NCBI GenBank assembly: GCA_052108535.1
Contig: JBQDZM010000009.1
Coordinates: forward strand, 18,811-82,810
Direction: 5' to 3'
DNA length: 64,000 nt
Source of the DNA: Galactobacter sp052108535
GTDB lineage: Bacteria > Actinomycetota > Actinomycetes > Actinomycetales > Micrococcaceae
This document shows, piece by piece, positions 16,141 through 23,870 of the stretch. Within the stretch, counting starts at the first letter, position 1; every line of letters starts with the position of its first letter. A program made the position numbers and the translations under genes. The notes under the pieces were generated by a model. That model searched no databases. It saw only the letters and a list, made by a program, of their open reading frames with translations, and had not been told where the DNA came from.

Positions 16141-19100
16141 CGATCTCGAGGATCAGGTCCCCTCCCTGCACCTGCGCGGTTTGCGCCAACGCCACCCGCT
16201 TGACGGTGCCGCCCACCGGCGTGGTGATCGCGGCCTCCATCTTCATGGCCTCGATGGTCGCGATGGTGGCTCCAGCCTCCACCTCATCACCGACGGCGAC
16301 CGTGACCGTGACGGCACCTGCGAAGGGGGCAGGCACGTGACCGGCTTGGTTGGGATCGGCCTTCTCCGCCGCGGCCACCGTGGACTCCACGCTGCGGTCG
16401 CGGACCTGGATGGTGCGGCCCTGACCGTTGAGCGTGCACATCACGGTGCGCATACCCTTCTCATCCGGCTCCGAAATCGCCTGGATCTGTGCAAGCAAGC
16501 GCACGCCCTTGCCCAGGGAAATGACCGTCTCCCGGTTCAGCTCCGGGCCGTAGAGATAGTCGCGGGTGTGCAGCACAGACACGTCACCGAACTGCTCACG
16601 CACGGCCTCGAAGTCCCGAGTGGGACCGGGGAAGAGCAAACGGTTGAGGGTGGCCCGCACCGTCTCCGGGTCCTGCGTGAGCGCCTCGGTGTCCGCGGCC
16701 TCCAGTTCCTCGACGCGCACCTTAATGTTGCGGCCTTCCAGGGCCTTGGAACGGAACGGCTCCGGCCAACCTCCGGGCGGGTCCCCCAGCTCTCCGGCCA
16801 GGAACCCAATCACGGAATCAGGGATGTCGTAGGCCTTCGGATCTGCCTCGAACGCATCCGGATCAACACCGGCGCCCACCAGGGCCAGTGCCAGGTCACC
16901 CACGACCTTGGAGGACGGAGTCACCTTCACCAGGCGGCCCAGAATCCGGTTGGCGGCCGCGTACATGTCCTCGATGGCCTCGAAACGCTCCCCGAGACCC
17001 AGAGCGATGGCCTGCTGCCGCAGGTTGGAAAGCTGACCTCCGGGAATCTCATGCTGGTACACACGTCCCGTTGGCCCCGGCAAACCGGACTCGAAGGGCT
17101 TGTAGATCCCGCGCACGATCTCCCAGTACGGCTCAAGGTCGGCCGCGGCATCCAGGCTCAGCCCGGGGTCACGCTCGGTGTGAGCGGTGGCCGCGAGCAA
17201 GGCGGACATGGAGGGCTGGGAGGTGGTGCCCGCCATCGAGGCCGTGGCGACATCAACAGCATCGACGCCGGCGTCGATGGCAGCCATGATGGTGGCCAAC
17301 TGGCCGCCTGCCGTGTCGTGGGTATGCAGGTGCACGGGCAGGTCGAAGCGCTCCCGCAGTGCGGTGATGAGCTTCTTAGCAGCCGGGGGCCGCAACAGGC
17401 CGGCCATGTCCTTGATTGCCAGAATGTGTGCGCCGGCGTCCACGATCCGCTGGGCCAGCTCCAGGTAGTAATCCAACGTGTAGAGCGTCTCGTCCGGATC
17501 GGAGAGGTCGGCGGTGTAGCAGAGGGCGACCTCGGCCACGGCCGTACCGGTCTCCCGGACCGCGCGAATAGCCGGGGCCATCTGCTCCACGTCGTTGAGG
17601 GCGTCGAAGATGCGGAAGATATCGATACCGGTACGGGCGGCCTCCTTGACGAAGGCCTCCGTCACAGCCTCAGGGTAGGGCGTGTAGCCCACCGTGTTGC
17701 GGCCACGCAGCAGCATCTGCAACGGGATGTTCGGGATGGCCTTGCGGAGCAGCTCCAGACGCTTCCAGGGATCCTCACCGAGGAACCGCAGCGAGACGTC
17801 GTAGGTGGCACCACCCCAGACCTCCATGGAGAACAGCCCGGGCAGGTTGTAGGCCACGGCGGGGGCAGCTGCCAGCAGGTCCCGCGTACGCACACGCGTC
17901 GCCAGCAGCGACTGGTGTGCGTCACGGAAGGTCGTGTCGGTGACGCCGACGGCGGTCTGGGCGCGCAGTGCGGCAGCGAACCCCTCTGGGCCCAAGTCCT
18001 GCAGCACCTGGCGCCAGCCGTTAGCCGGGGCCTGCGGTAGCGGCAGGTCGAACGGGGACCGATCGGGCAGTTCACGCTTATCCCCGGGGAAACGCGGGAG
18101 CTTGTCCCGCGGGTCGATACCGGAGAGTCGCTCGCCGTGGGGCCGGTTGACGGCGACGTCTGCCAGGTAGGTCAGCGCCTTGGTACCGCGGTCCTGGCCC
18201 TGGCCGCCCTTGACCAGCTCCGGGTGGGAGTCGATGAAGTCGGTGGCGACGTCCCCGGAGAGGAACTGCTCGTTGGAGAGAACGTTGAGCAGGAACGGGA
18301 TGTTCGTCGATACGCCGCGGATGCGGAACTCGGACAGGGCACGCCGGGCTCGGGCGATCGCGGTGTCGAAGTCCTTGCCGCGGCAGGTCAGCTTCACCAG
18401 CATGGAGTCGAAGTGCGGAGAGACCTCGGCACCGGTGTAGATGGTGCCGCCGTCCAGGCGTACCCCGGAGCCACCGGCGGAGCGGTAGGCGGTGATGGTG
18501 CCGACGTCGGGGCGGAATCCGTTGGCGGGATCCTCGGTGGTGATGCGGCACTGCAGTGCGGCGCCGCGCACCTGCAATTCGTCCTGCTTGATGCCGAGGT
18601 CGGCCAGGGACTCGCCTGATGCGATCCGCATCTGCGACTGCACCAGATCGATGTCGGTGATTTCCTCCGTCACGGTGTGTTCCACCTGGATACGGGGGTT
18701 CATCTCGATGAACACGTGCTGGCCGGCCCGCTCACCCACGGTGTCCACGAGGAACTCGACGGTTCCGGCGTTCACGTACCCGAGGGACTTCGCGAACTTC
18801 ACCGCGTCCGCGTGGAGGGCTTCACGGATGGATTCGTCCAAATTCCAGGCCGGGGCCATCTCGATGACCTTCTGGTGGCGACGTTGCAGGGAGCAGTCGC
18901 GCTCAAAGAGGTGCACCACATCGCCCTGGGAGTCCGCGAGGATCTGCACCTCGATGTGACGCGGCCGCAGGACGGCCTGCTCCAGGAACACGGTGGGGTC
19001 GCCGAAGGCCGTGTCAGCCTCACGCATGGCCGCCCCGAGCGCCTCCGGGAGGTCCGCACGGGTGTCGACGCGACGCATACCGCGGCCACCGCCGCCCGCC

Positions 19101-19579
19101 ACGGCCTTCACGAAGATGGGGAACCCGATGGTGTCCGCCTGCTCGATCAGCCAGTCAACGTCCGCGCTGGGTTCGCAGGAGGCCAGCGTGGGGATGCCGG
19201 CCGCCTTGGCGGCCTTCAGCGCCGCGACCTTGTTCCCCGCCAGTTCCAGAACCTCCGGCGGCGGCCCCACGAAGGTGATGCCGTTGTCCCGCGCCGCTGC
19301 CGCCAGCTCCGGATTCTCGGAGAGGAAACCGTAACCGGGGTAGATGGCGTCGGCGCCAGACTCCTTGGCCACGCGGATGATCTCGGCCACATCCAGGTAG
19401 GAGCGGACGGGATGGCCCTCCTCGCCGATCCGATACGACTCGTCGGCCTTCTGCCTGTGAATGGACCCGCGATCCTCCCATGGGAACACCGCAACGGTCT
19501 TAGCGCCGAGTTCGACGCCGGCCCGGAAGGCCCGAATGGCGATCTCGCCACGGTTGGCCACCAACACCTTGGAAAACAC
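16136..19579 (-). CDS. pyc: Pyruvate carboxylase
   Basis: This 1,147-residue biotin enzyme makes oxaloacetate from pyruvate, bicarbonate and ATP, replenishing the TCA cycle. The biotin carboxylase/ATP-grasp part occupies about 1-450 (LVANRGEIAIR at the start; AVAGGGGRGMRRV). The carboxyltransferase barrel begins near 535 (VTDTTFRDAHQSLLATR), with metal site HLHTHDTAGG near 750. The biotinyl domain ends the protein with EAMKMEAA, biotinyl Lys at 1113. Length and domain order match single-chain PycA. The GTG at 19579 has GAGAGGA eight bases upstream. It is monocistronic, with a terminator and repeats downstream. Confidence 0.97.
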   Translation of the reverse strand: MFSKVLVANRGEIAIRAFRAGVELGAKTVAVFPWEDRGSIHRQKADESYRIGEEGHPVRSYLDVAEIIRVAKESGADAIYPGYGFLSENPELAAAARDNGITFVGPPPEVLELAGNKVAALKAAKAAGIPTLASCEPSADVDWLIEQADTIGFPIFVKAVAGGGGRGMRRVDTRADLPEALGAAMREADTAFGDPTVFLEQAVLRPRHIEVQILADSQGDVVHLFERDCSLQRRHQKVIEMAPAWNLDESIREALHADAVKFAKSLGYVNAGTVEFLVDTVGERAGQHVFIEMNPRIQVEHTVTEEITDIDLVQSQMRIASGESLADLGIKQDELQVRGAALQCRITTEDPANGFRPDVGTITAYRSAGGSGVRLDGGTIYTGAEVSPHFDSMLVKLTCRGKDFDTAIARARRALSEFRIRGVSTNIPFLLNVLSNEQFLSGDVATDFIDSHPELVKGGQGQDRGTKALTYLADVAVNRPHGERLSGIDPRDKLPRFPGDKRELPDRSPFDLPLPQAPANGWRQVLQDLGPEGFAAALRAQTAVGVTDTTFRDAHQSLLATRVRTRDLLAAAPAVAYNLPGLFSMEVWGGATYDVSLRFLGEDPWKRLELLRKAIPNIPLQMLLRGRNTVGYTPYPEAVTEAFVKEAARTGIDIFRIFDALNDVEQMAPAIRAVRETGTAVAEVALCYTADLSDPDETLYTLDYYLELAQRIVDAGAHILAIKDMAGLLRPPAAKKLITALRERFDLPVHLHTHDTAGGQLATIMAAIDAGVDAVDVATASMAGTTSQPSMSALLAATAHTERDPGLSLDAAADLEPYWEIVRGIYKPFESGLPGPTGRVYQHEIPGGQLSNLRQQAIALGLGERFEAIEDMYAAANRILGRLVKVTPSSKVVGDLALALVGAGVDPDAFEADPKAYDIPDSVIGFLAGELGDPPGGWPEPFRSKALEGRNIKVRVEELEAADTEALTQDPETVRATLNRLLFPGPTRDFEAVREQFGDVSVLHTRDYLYGPELNRETVISLGKGVRLLAQIQAISEPDEKGMRTVMCTLNGQGRTIQVRDRSVESTVAAAEKADPNQAGHVPAPFAGAVTVTVAVGDEVEAGATIATIEAMKMEAAITTPVGGTVKRVALAQTAQVQGGDLILEIG

Positions 19580-19887
19580 GTGTGATTCCTCTCGTCATCG
19601 GCCTGGCGCCGCTCGCCCACGGGTTCGGGCGACCGCGATGAGCCAGGCCGGTCGTTACACGTCCCCGGGTACCTCGGTGCGCTTCTTCGACGCAGCACGT
19701 ATCCACGGTGACTCCTGCCACGTTAGTGCCACTTGATGGAACCAGGAAAATCATGACGAACGCGGCTCGTCGCACGCCGCCACAGCAGTCCATGTCGGTA
19801 TGATGATGGCCAGTGGGTCGAACGGGATCTCCTGATGAGACCCGACTCCCAAAGCACAGACACAGACGTGAAGGACGGGTGAACTAC
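19580..19887. other. Divergent intergenic region between pyc and the parA-like gene
   Basis: No gene is supported in these 308 bases. The pyc ribosome site and the rightward -10 box TATGAT at 19799-19804 are the only elements recognised. A TAACGT on the minus strand near 19725 could be the pyc -10 box, but its -35 is poor. Confidence 0.45.
19799..19804 (+). promoter_or_regulatory. Candidate -10 box of the parA-like gene
   Basis: TATGAT differs from the consensus at one position and would give a leader of about 77 bases. No matching -35 was found at 16-18 bases. Confidence 0.35.
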
Positions 19888-20694
19888 GTGCAGGTCGTGA
19901 GCATCTCCTCCCTGAAGGGGGGCGTGGGCAAGACCTCGGTGACCCTCGGACTCGCCTCGGCAGCCATGAGTCAGGGCATCTCCACCCTGGTGGTGGACCT
20001 GGATCCTCACGCGGACGCCAGTACCGGCCTCGGCGCGAATCCGGCCGGCGCCACCCCCATCGGCGAGTTGCTGCGGCGCCCCCGCAAGCAGGCGATCGAC
20101 GACGTCGTGACCGCCTCCTCCTGGACGGCACGTCAGCAGCGCCGCAACCCTGGGCAGGCCGCGCGCCTCGATGTGGCGCAGGGTTCCGCCCTGACCGGTT
20201 ACTACGACCGCCCGGACCTGCGCGCCCGCGACCTCAAGCGGCTCTCCACGGTGCTCGCGTCCTCGCGAACCTACGAACTGGTCCTGGTCGACTGCCCTCC
20301 TTCCCTGTCCGGCCTGACCCGGATGGCCTGGTCCGCCTCGCACGGCGTCCTCCTCGTGGCGGAACCCTCGCTGTTCTCCGTGGCGGGCACCGAACGCTCC
20401 ATGCGGGCACTCGAACTGTTCCGCGACGAGTTCTCCGTGCCGCTGGACACGGTGGGCGTGGTCGCCAACCGTTACCGGGAGAACTCCTCGGAGCACGCCT
20501 TCCGACTCTCGGAGCTGCGCACCATGTTCGGGGAGAAGCTACTCTCCCCCGTCATCAACGAGTTGCCGCAGTGGCAGCAGATCCAGGGCGCAGCCCACGC
20601 CGTGCATCATTGGCCCGGCAAGGACGCCGCCAAGGCGGCCAAGAGTTTCGAAGCACTGCTGGACTCGGTCCGCAAGGGCCTCTCCACCCGCTGA
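19888..20694 (+). CDS. ParA/MinD-family P-loop ATPase
   Basis: The product of 268 residues opens directly with the deviant Walker A SSLKGGVGKTSVT (about 6-18). VVDLDPHADAS (about 38-48) and LVLVDCPPSLSG near 132-143 are the Walker A' and B segments of chromosome- and cargo-partitioning ATPases. No parB or centromere-like iterons lie next to it, so it is an orphan that more likely positions protein cargo or the chromosome than a plasmid. The GTG at 19888 is chosen because AAGGACGGG precedes it by about eight bases; an in-frame GTG at 19879 is too close to that site. It converges on the MerR gene across a strong terminator. Confidence 0.85.
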   Translation: MQVVSISSLKGGVGKTSVTLGLASAAMSQGISTLVVDLDPHADASTGLGANPAGATPIGELLRRPRKQAIDDVVTASSWTARQQRRNPGQAARLDVAQGSALTGYYDRPDLRARDLKRLSTVLASSRTYELVLVDCPPSLSGLTRMAWSASHGVLLVAEPSLFSVAGTERSMRALELFRDEFSVPLDTVGVVANRYRENSSEHAFRLSELRTMFGEKLLSPVINELPQWQQIQGAAHAVHHWPGKDAAKAAKSFEALLDSVRKGLSTR

Positions 20695-20738
20695 GCCGCC
20701 GCGCCCCTAGCCCACGGCGTTGACCTACCGCGTCTCAT

Positions 20739-20760
20739 GCGTGGCGTGGCCACGCCACGC
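20739..20760. repeat. 22-bp perfect palindrome downstream of the parA-like gene
   Basis: GCGTGGCGTGG is followed directly by its exact complement. It precedes the larger terminator by two bases and may act with it or be a separate protein-binding site. Confidence 0.6.
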
Positions 20761-20762
20761 AC

Positions 20763-20820
20763 AAGGCCCGACGTCGATACTCACCTTGAGAGATCAAGGC
20801 AAGTATCGACGTCGGGCCTT
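20763..20820. terminator. Bidirectional terminator, 19-bp perfect stem
   Basis: AAGGCCCGACGTCGATACT (20763-20781) pairs exactly with 20802-20820. The 20-base loop contains a small TTGA/TCAA dyad. It separates the convergent parA-like and MerR genes. Confidence 0.8.
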
Positions 20821-20851
20821 ATGTCTGTGACGACGCAGTGTCTGTGACGGC

Positions 20852-21460
20852 TCAGCTCGCGGAGCGAGCCGCCCGCCGTTTGGCGATTTCGTCCTCGGGG
20901 AAGCTGTGGCCTTCTTCTTCCGCGCGCTCGGCGGGAAGCTGGATGATGGAGGCCTCGACGTCACGCCAGACCTTGCCGATGGCGATGCCGAAGACGCCCT
21001 GGCCGCCCTGCACCAGGTCGATGACCTCTTCTTGGGAGGTGCACATGTACACGGATGCGCCGTCGCTCATGAGGGTGAGCTGAGCCAGGTCAGCCTGGCC
21101 CTGTTCGCGAAGGGTCCCCACGGCGGAGCGGATCTGCTGCAGTGAGACGCCGGTGTCGAGGAGGCGCTTGACCACCTGGAGGACCAGGATGTCGCGGAAG
21201 CTGTAGAGGCGGGCGGAGCCGGATCCACGCGCTCCGCGCACGGTGGGAACCACGAGGCCGGTGCGCGCCCAGTAATCCAGCTGACGATAGGTGATGCCGG
21301 CGATCTTGCACGCGATGGGGCCGCGGTAGCCGGAGTCATCCTGCAGGTGCTGCATCTCGTCACCGAAGAGCATGCCCTGACTCCCGTCCGCAGGCGCGGC
21401 GGGCGTCGCAGCGCCGACGGTGTCGTCAACGCCGACCGGAGTCTCGTTGTCTTCTCTCAC
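20852..21460 (-). CDS. MerR-family regulator of the GarA locus
   Basis: The protein (202 residues) has a disordered first 45 residues, then a MerR DNA-binding domain beginning GPIACKIAGITYRQLDYWARTGLVVPT. The wing ARLYSFRDILVLQVVKRLLDTGVSLQQI follows, then a short effector-like region. The position matches the second MerR gene of the conserved garA neighbourhood (Rv1830 in mycobacteria). No metal-binding cysteine pair is visible, so it is not a metal sensor of the classical type. The GTG at 21460 has AAGGAG eight bases upstream; a longer frame from 21568 lacks a ribosome site. A sigma-A-like promoter and a 19-bp dyad lie upstream. Confidence 0.88.
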   Translation of the reverse strand: MREDNETPVGVDDTVGAATPAAPADGSQGMLFGDEMQHLQDDSGYRGPIACKIAGITYRQLDYWARTGLVVPTVRGARGSGSARLYSFRDILVLQVVKRLLDTGVSLQQIRSAVGTLREQGQADLAQLTLMSDGASVYMCTSQEEVIDLVQGGQGVFGIAIGKVWRDVEASIIQLPAERAEEEGHSFPEDEIAKRRAARSAS

Positions 21461-21608
21461 GCGTTCATCTCCTTGATCCGAGGGTACCCAAGTCGGCAAA
21501 GGGGGAAGGAGGCAGCCGGCGTGTGCCACGAGCTGCGCGCGGGTGCGAGTGCGTGCTGACGTGTTCATGCAGGTGCCCGGTTAGGTCTTGGGTATCCCTC
21601 GAAAGATG

Positions 21609-21637
21609 ACGTTAGGCGCAGAGTGGGCCTCGGTCAA
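21609..21637 (-). promoter_or_regulatory. Promoter of the downstream MerR gene
   Basis: On the minus strand TTGACC (21632-21637) and TAACGT (21609-21614) are separated by 17 bases, a good housekeeping promoter. The leader would be about 140 bases. Confidence 0.6.
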
Positions 21638-21641
21638 AGAC

Positions 21642-21660
21642 CTTCAACCTGAGGTTGAGG
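21642..21660. promoter_or_regulatory. 19-bp MerR-type operator candidate
   Basis: CTTCAACCTGAGGTTGAGG is an inverted repeat about its central G with one mismatch. It abuts the upstream side of the -35 box of the MerR promoter, so it suits an activator or autoregulator contact. Confidence 0.5.
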
Positions 21661-21719
21661 CGTGTCGCTTCGACGTGACCTAATCGTGACCTTTTCGGCG
21701 CCTGCAACGGCACACCGGG

Positions 21720-22217
21720 TCACTGGAAATCGGAGGGATCGATATCGTCCAGGAAGGCCCTGAACTCGGCCACCCGCTCCTCATCCTCCTCAGTCACCGA
21801 CTCGGCATCGGGGACGAAGGCAACGGCGTCCACCACCTCCTTGGCGCAGAGCACCGGCACGCCGGCGGCCAGTGCCACCGCGATGGCGTCAGAGGCCCGG
21901 GCATCGACGGTTTTGCCCCCAGGCAGATCCACCCGCGCGTGGAAGACGGTGTCCTGCACCGAGACGATCCGCACGCGTTCCACGTGAGACCCCAGTGCCG
22001 CCACCAGGGCCAACAAGAGATCGTGGGTCAGCGGCCTAGGCGTGTCCAGCCCCTGCGCATACCCAGCGATGACCGAGGCCTCAGGGGCGCCGATCCACAA
22101 CGGAATCCGGCGCTGCGTCCCGGGCTCTTCCAGGAGCACCAAGGGCTGATTGGACGGAAGTTCCACCCGAACGCCCACCACGGACAGTTCAACGTAGTCG
22201 TTCTCGCTACCAGCCAT
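21720..22217 (-). CDS. DUF151 bifunctional nuclease family protein
   Basis: This 165-residue protein has the DUF151 fold, with RRIPLWIGAPEASVIAG near 36-52 and DARASDAIAVALAAGVPVLCAKEV near 104-127. Plant and mycobacterial relatives have been called bifunctional nucleases, but the physiological role is unclear. An acidic C-terminal tail follows. The ATG at 22217 overlaps the preceding MerR stop by one base (TGATG), so it is probably co-translated. The gene order GarA, MerR, DUF151, MerR is strongly conserved in Actinobacteria. Confidence 0.88.
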   Translation of the reverse strand: MAGSENDYVELSVVGVRVELPSNQPLVLLEEPGTQRRIPLWIGAPEASVIAGYAQGLDTPRPLTHDLLLALVAALGSHVERVRIVSVQDTVFHARVDLPGGKTVDARASDAIAVALAAGVPVLCAKEVVDAVAFVPDAESVTEEDEERVAEFRAFLDDIDPSDFQ

Positions 22218-22960
22218 CAGCGATCCAAGTGCGCGAGTCCACCGGAGAGCAGGCCAGCGTGCAAATGCAGGACGGCGTCGGCCAGGGTCTGGGCCTCGTC
22301 GGCCGTACGAGCGGCGGCCGCGGCGTCCTTGCGCCGCGCCAACGGGGCCACAGCGGACTCCACCATGCCGATCTCACGATCGGCAGCGGTCCTAAAGGCA
22401 CGCAGGTGACGCGGCTCGAAACCCTTCTCCGCCAGCGTCAGGCAGGCCTCGACGATCTTCAGCGCCGACTCGTGGAAGTGGCCGTCTGCATCCGCGGCCA
22501 AGAGGCGTTCGGAGCAGAGTCGTTGCAGGAACTCGGTGCTGGCGCCACTGCGACGTTCCAGTTCCGGCAGGTCCAGCTGCCCGCCGCGATGCCCGATCTC
22601 CTCCGCACTGCGCGGATCCAGGCTGCGCGGTGCCACGACCTCACCGCCGGGCAGTGCTGGAGGCGTCTTCCCCTCATCCAGCGCGTCCAGGTACTCCTTG
22701 ATGACCTTCAGAGGGAGGTACTGGTCTCGCTGCAATCCCAGGACAAAACGCAGTCGTTCCACGTCGACGTCCGAGTACTTGCGGTATCCGGCCGTGGTCC
22801 TGGCCGGAGTGACCAATCCCTTTTCCTCCAGGAAACGAATCTTGGAAGCGGTGATACCGGGGAACTGGTCCCGCAGTTGGGTCAGCACCTCGCCGATGTT
22901 CAGGTCGCCACGACGAGGCGAGGCTGCGCCGCCGAGCGTTGCTCTGGCCTTTGCGGTCAC
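22217..22960 (-). CDS. ftsR: MerR-family regulator, FtsR type
   Basis: The product is 247 residues. The MerR domain begins LNIGEVLTQLRDQFPGITASKIRFLEEKGLVTPART near 20-55, with wing GYRKYSDVDVERLRFVLGLQRDQYLPLKVIKEYLDAL. A coiled dimerisation stretch and a long C-terminal domain follow. The gene directly after garA/odhI is FtsR in Corynebacterium, an activator of the cell-division gene ftsZ, and the same position here supports that name. The GTG at 22960 is chosen over a TTG one codon earlier; neither has a strong ribosome site, and coupling to garA eight bases upstream is likely. Confidence 0.85.
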   Translation of the reverse strand: MTAKARATLGGAASPRRGDLNIGEVLTQLRDQFPGITASKIRFLEEKGLVTPARTTAGYRKYSDVDVERLRFVLGLQRDQYLPLKVIKEYLDALDEGKTPPALPGGEVVAPRSLDPRSAEEIGHRGGQLDLPELERRSGASTEFLQRLCSERLLAADADGHFHESALKIVEACLTLAEKGFEPRHLRAFRTAADREIGMVESAVAPLARRKDAAAAARTADEAQTLADAVLHLHAGLLSGGLAHLDR

Positions 22961-22968
22961 CAACCGGA

Positions 22969-23424
22969 TCAGGCCTGCGCTTGGCTGCGACCGTAGAAAG
23001 TCAAAACGAACTTGCCAATGCGCACCTCGGAGCCGGTGCGCAGCTTGGCCTCGTCGACTCGATCGCCGTTGATGTAAGTCCCGTTCAGCGAGCCGGCTTC
23101 CACCACGCGGAAGCCGTCGTCGCCGCGTTCGAAACGCGCATGACGACGAGAGACGGTGACATCGTCAAGGAAGATGTCGGAATCGGGGTGACGTCCAACG
23201 GTGGTGACGTCGGAGTCCAACAGGAAGCGTGCGCCGGGCTCTCCCCCGGCCCTGGAGATCAGGAGGGCAGAACCGGTCGGAAGGGCGCTCACAGCGGCTC
23301 GTTCTTCCGGACTGAGCTGGTACTCGGCAATCACCTCGTCGGTGACCCGCGGCAGTCCAACACTCGTGGCCTCGGCGTTCTCACGCTCAACGAACCGCGG
23401 GTCCTGGTTCTGTCCCTCAGTCAT
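22969..23424 (-). CDS. garA: GarA/OdhI FHA-domain metabolic regulator
   Basis: The protein of 151 residues has the GarA layout: a short N-terminal phospho-motif and a C-terminal FHA domain (about 65-145) with VGRHPDSDI, SRRHARFE and LNGTYINGDRV. Unphosphorylated GarA binds and inhibits 2-oxoglutarate dehydrogenase; kinase phosphorylation of the N-terminal motif makes it bind its own FHA domain and release the enzyme. Here the usual ETTSVF motif reads EATSVG at 18-23, so only T20 remains, at the position phosphorylated by PknB in mycobacteria. The site attributed to PknG is Ala. The ATG at 23424 has AAGAGGAG about eleven bases upstream. It heads the MerR/DUF151 block. Confidence 0.92.
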   Translation of the reverse strand: MTEGQNQDPRFVERENAEATSVGLPRVTDEVIAEYQLSPEERAAVSALPTGSALLISRAGGEPGARFLLDSDVTTVGRHPDSDIFLDDVTVSRRHARFERGDDGFRVVEAGSLNGTYINGDRVDEAKLRTGSEVRIGKFVLTFYGRSQAQA

Positions 23425-23554
23425 GACGACTCATCTCCTCTTGGCGACCGGTGCGGTACCCCACGGCGAACCCGTGAAGCGAGTTCCGCGGCACGTGAAC
23501 ACGCACCCCGGCCCACTCACCATATCCCATCGACACCATTTCGTAACCATATGA

Positions 23555-23583
23555 ATGTGACTCATGTGAAAGATGTGACTCAT
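23555..23583. repeat. Two ATGTGACTCAT direct repeats, 18 bp apart
   Basis: Identical 11-bp copies start at 23555 and 23573. They lie in the AT-rich part of the garA upstream region, about 130 bases before its start codon, and could bind a regulator on two nearby helical faces. Confidence 0.5.
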
Positions 23584-23618
23584 TTTCTTGGGCGGCTTTC
23601 GCACGCCGACGCGCTGCG

Positions 23619-23662
23619 GCGACGCGCCAGCGACGCGCCAGCGACGCGCCAGCGACGTGCCG
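23619..23662. repeat. 11-bp tandem repeat, four copies
   Basis: GCGACGCGCCA occurs three times in tandem from 23619 to 23651, followed by a variant copy to 23662. Such arrays can vary in copy number. Confidence 0.65.
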
Positions 23663-23702
23663 TCGACGCTGCAGCGATGCCCCGCCCCATCCGCTCGATC
23701 CG

Positions 23703-23732
23703 TGTCCACTTCGCCCGTGGAGGCACTAAGAT
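23703..23732 (+). promoter_or_regulatory. Candidate promoter of the MFS transporter gene
   Basis: TGTCCA (23703-23708) and TAAGAT (23727-23732) are spaced by 18 bases. Confidence 0.4.
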
Positions 23733-23870
23733 AGATGCTCGGCCCAAGCGGGTCGCCAACCCTGCCGTTTCACCTTCCGCACTGTCACTTTTGCTGCGGT
23801 CGGCCGCCACCGGTGCTGCCTTCAATACAGCGGCCGCCGGCTCAGAGTCCTGAAAGTCCGTGATCAACTC

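Larger units (their letters stand above)
23425..23870. other. Divergent intergenic region between garA and the MFS gene
   Basis: The 446 bases hold no supportable gene. They contain two direct repeats near 23555-23583, an 11-bp tandem repeat at 23619-23662 and a rightward promoter at 23703-23732. The leader of the MFS gene would be about 130 bases. Confidence 0.5.

Noticed and set aside
16181..18040. 619-codon plus-strand frame opposite pyc
   Set aside because: Antisense shadow of a gene with unmistakable pyruvate carboxylase motifs.
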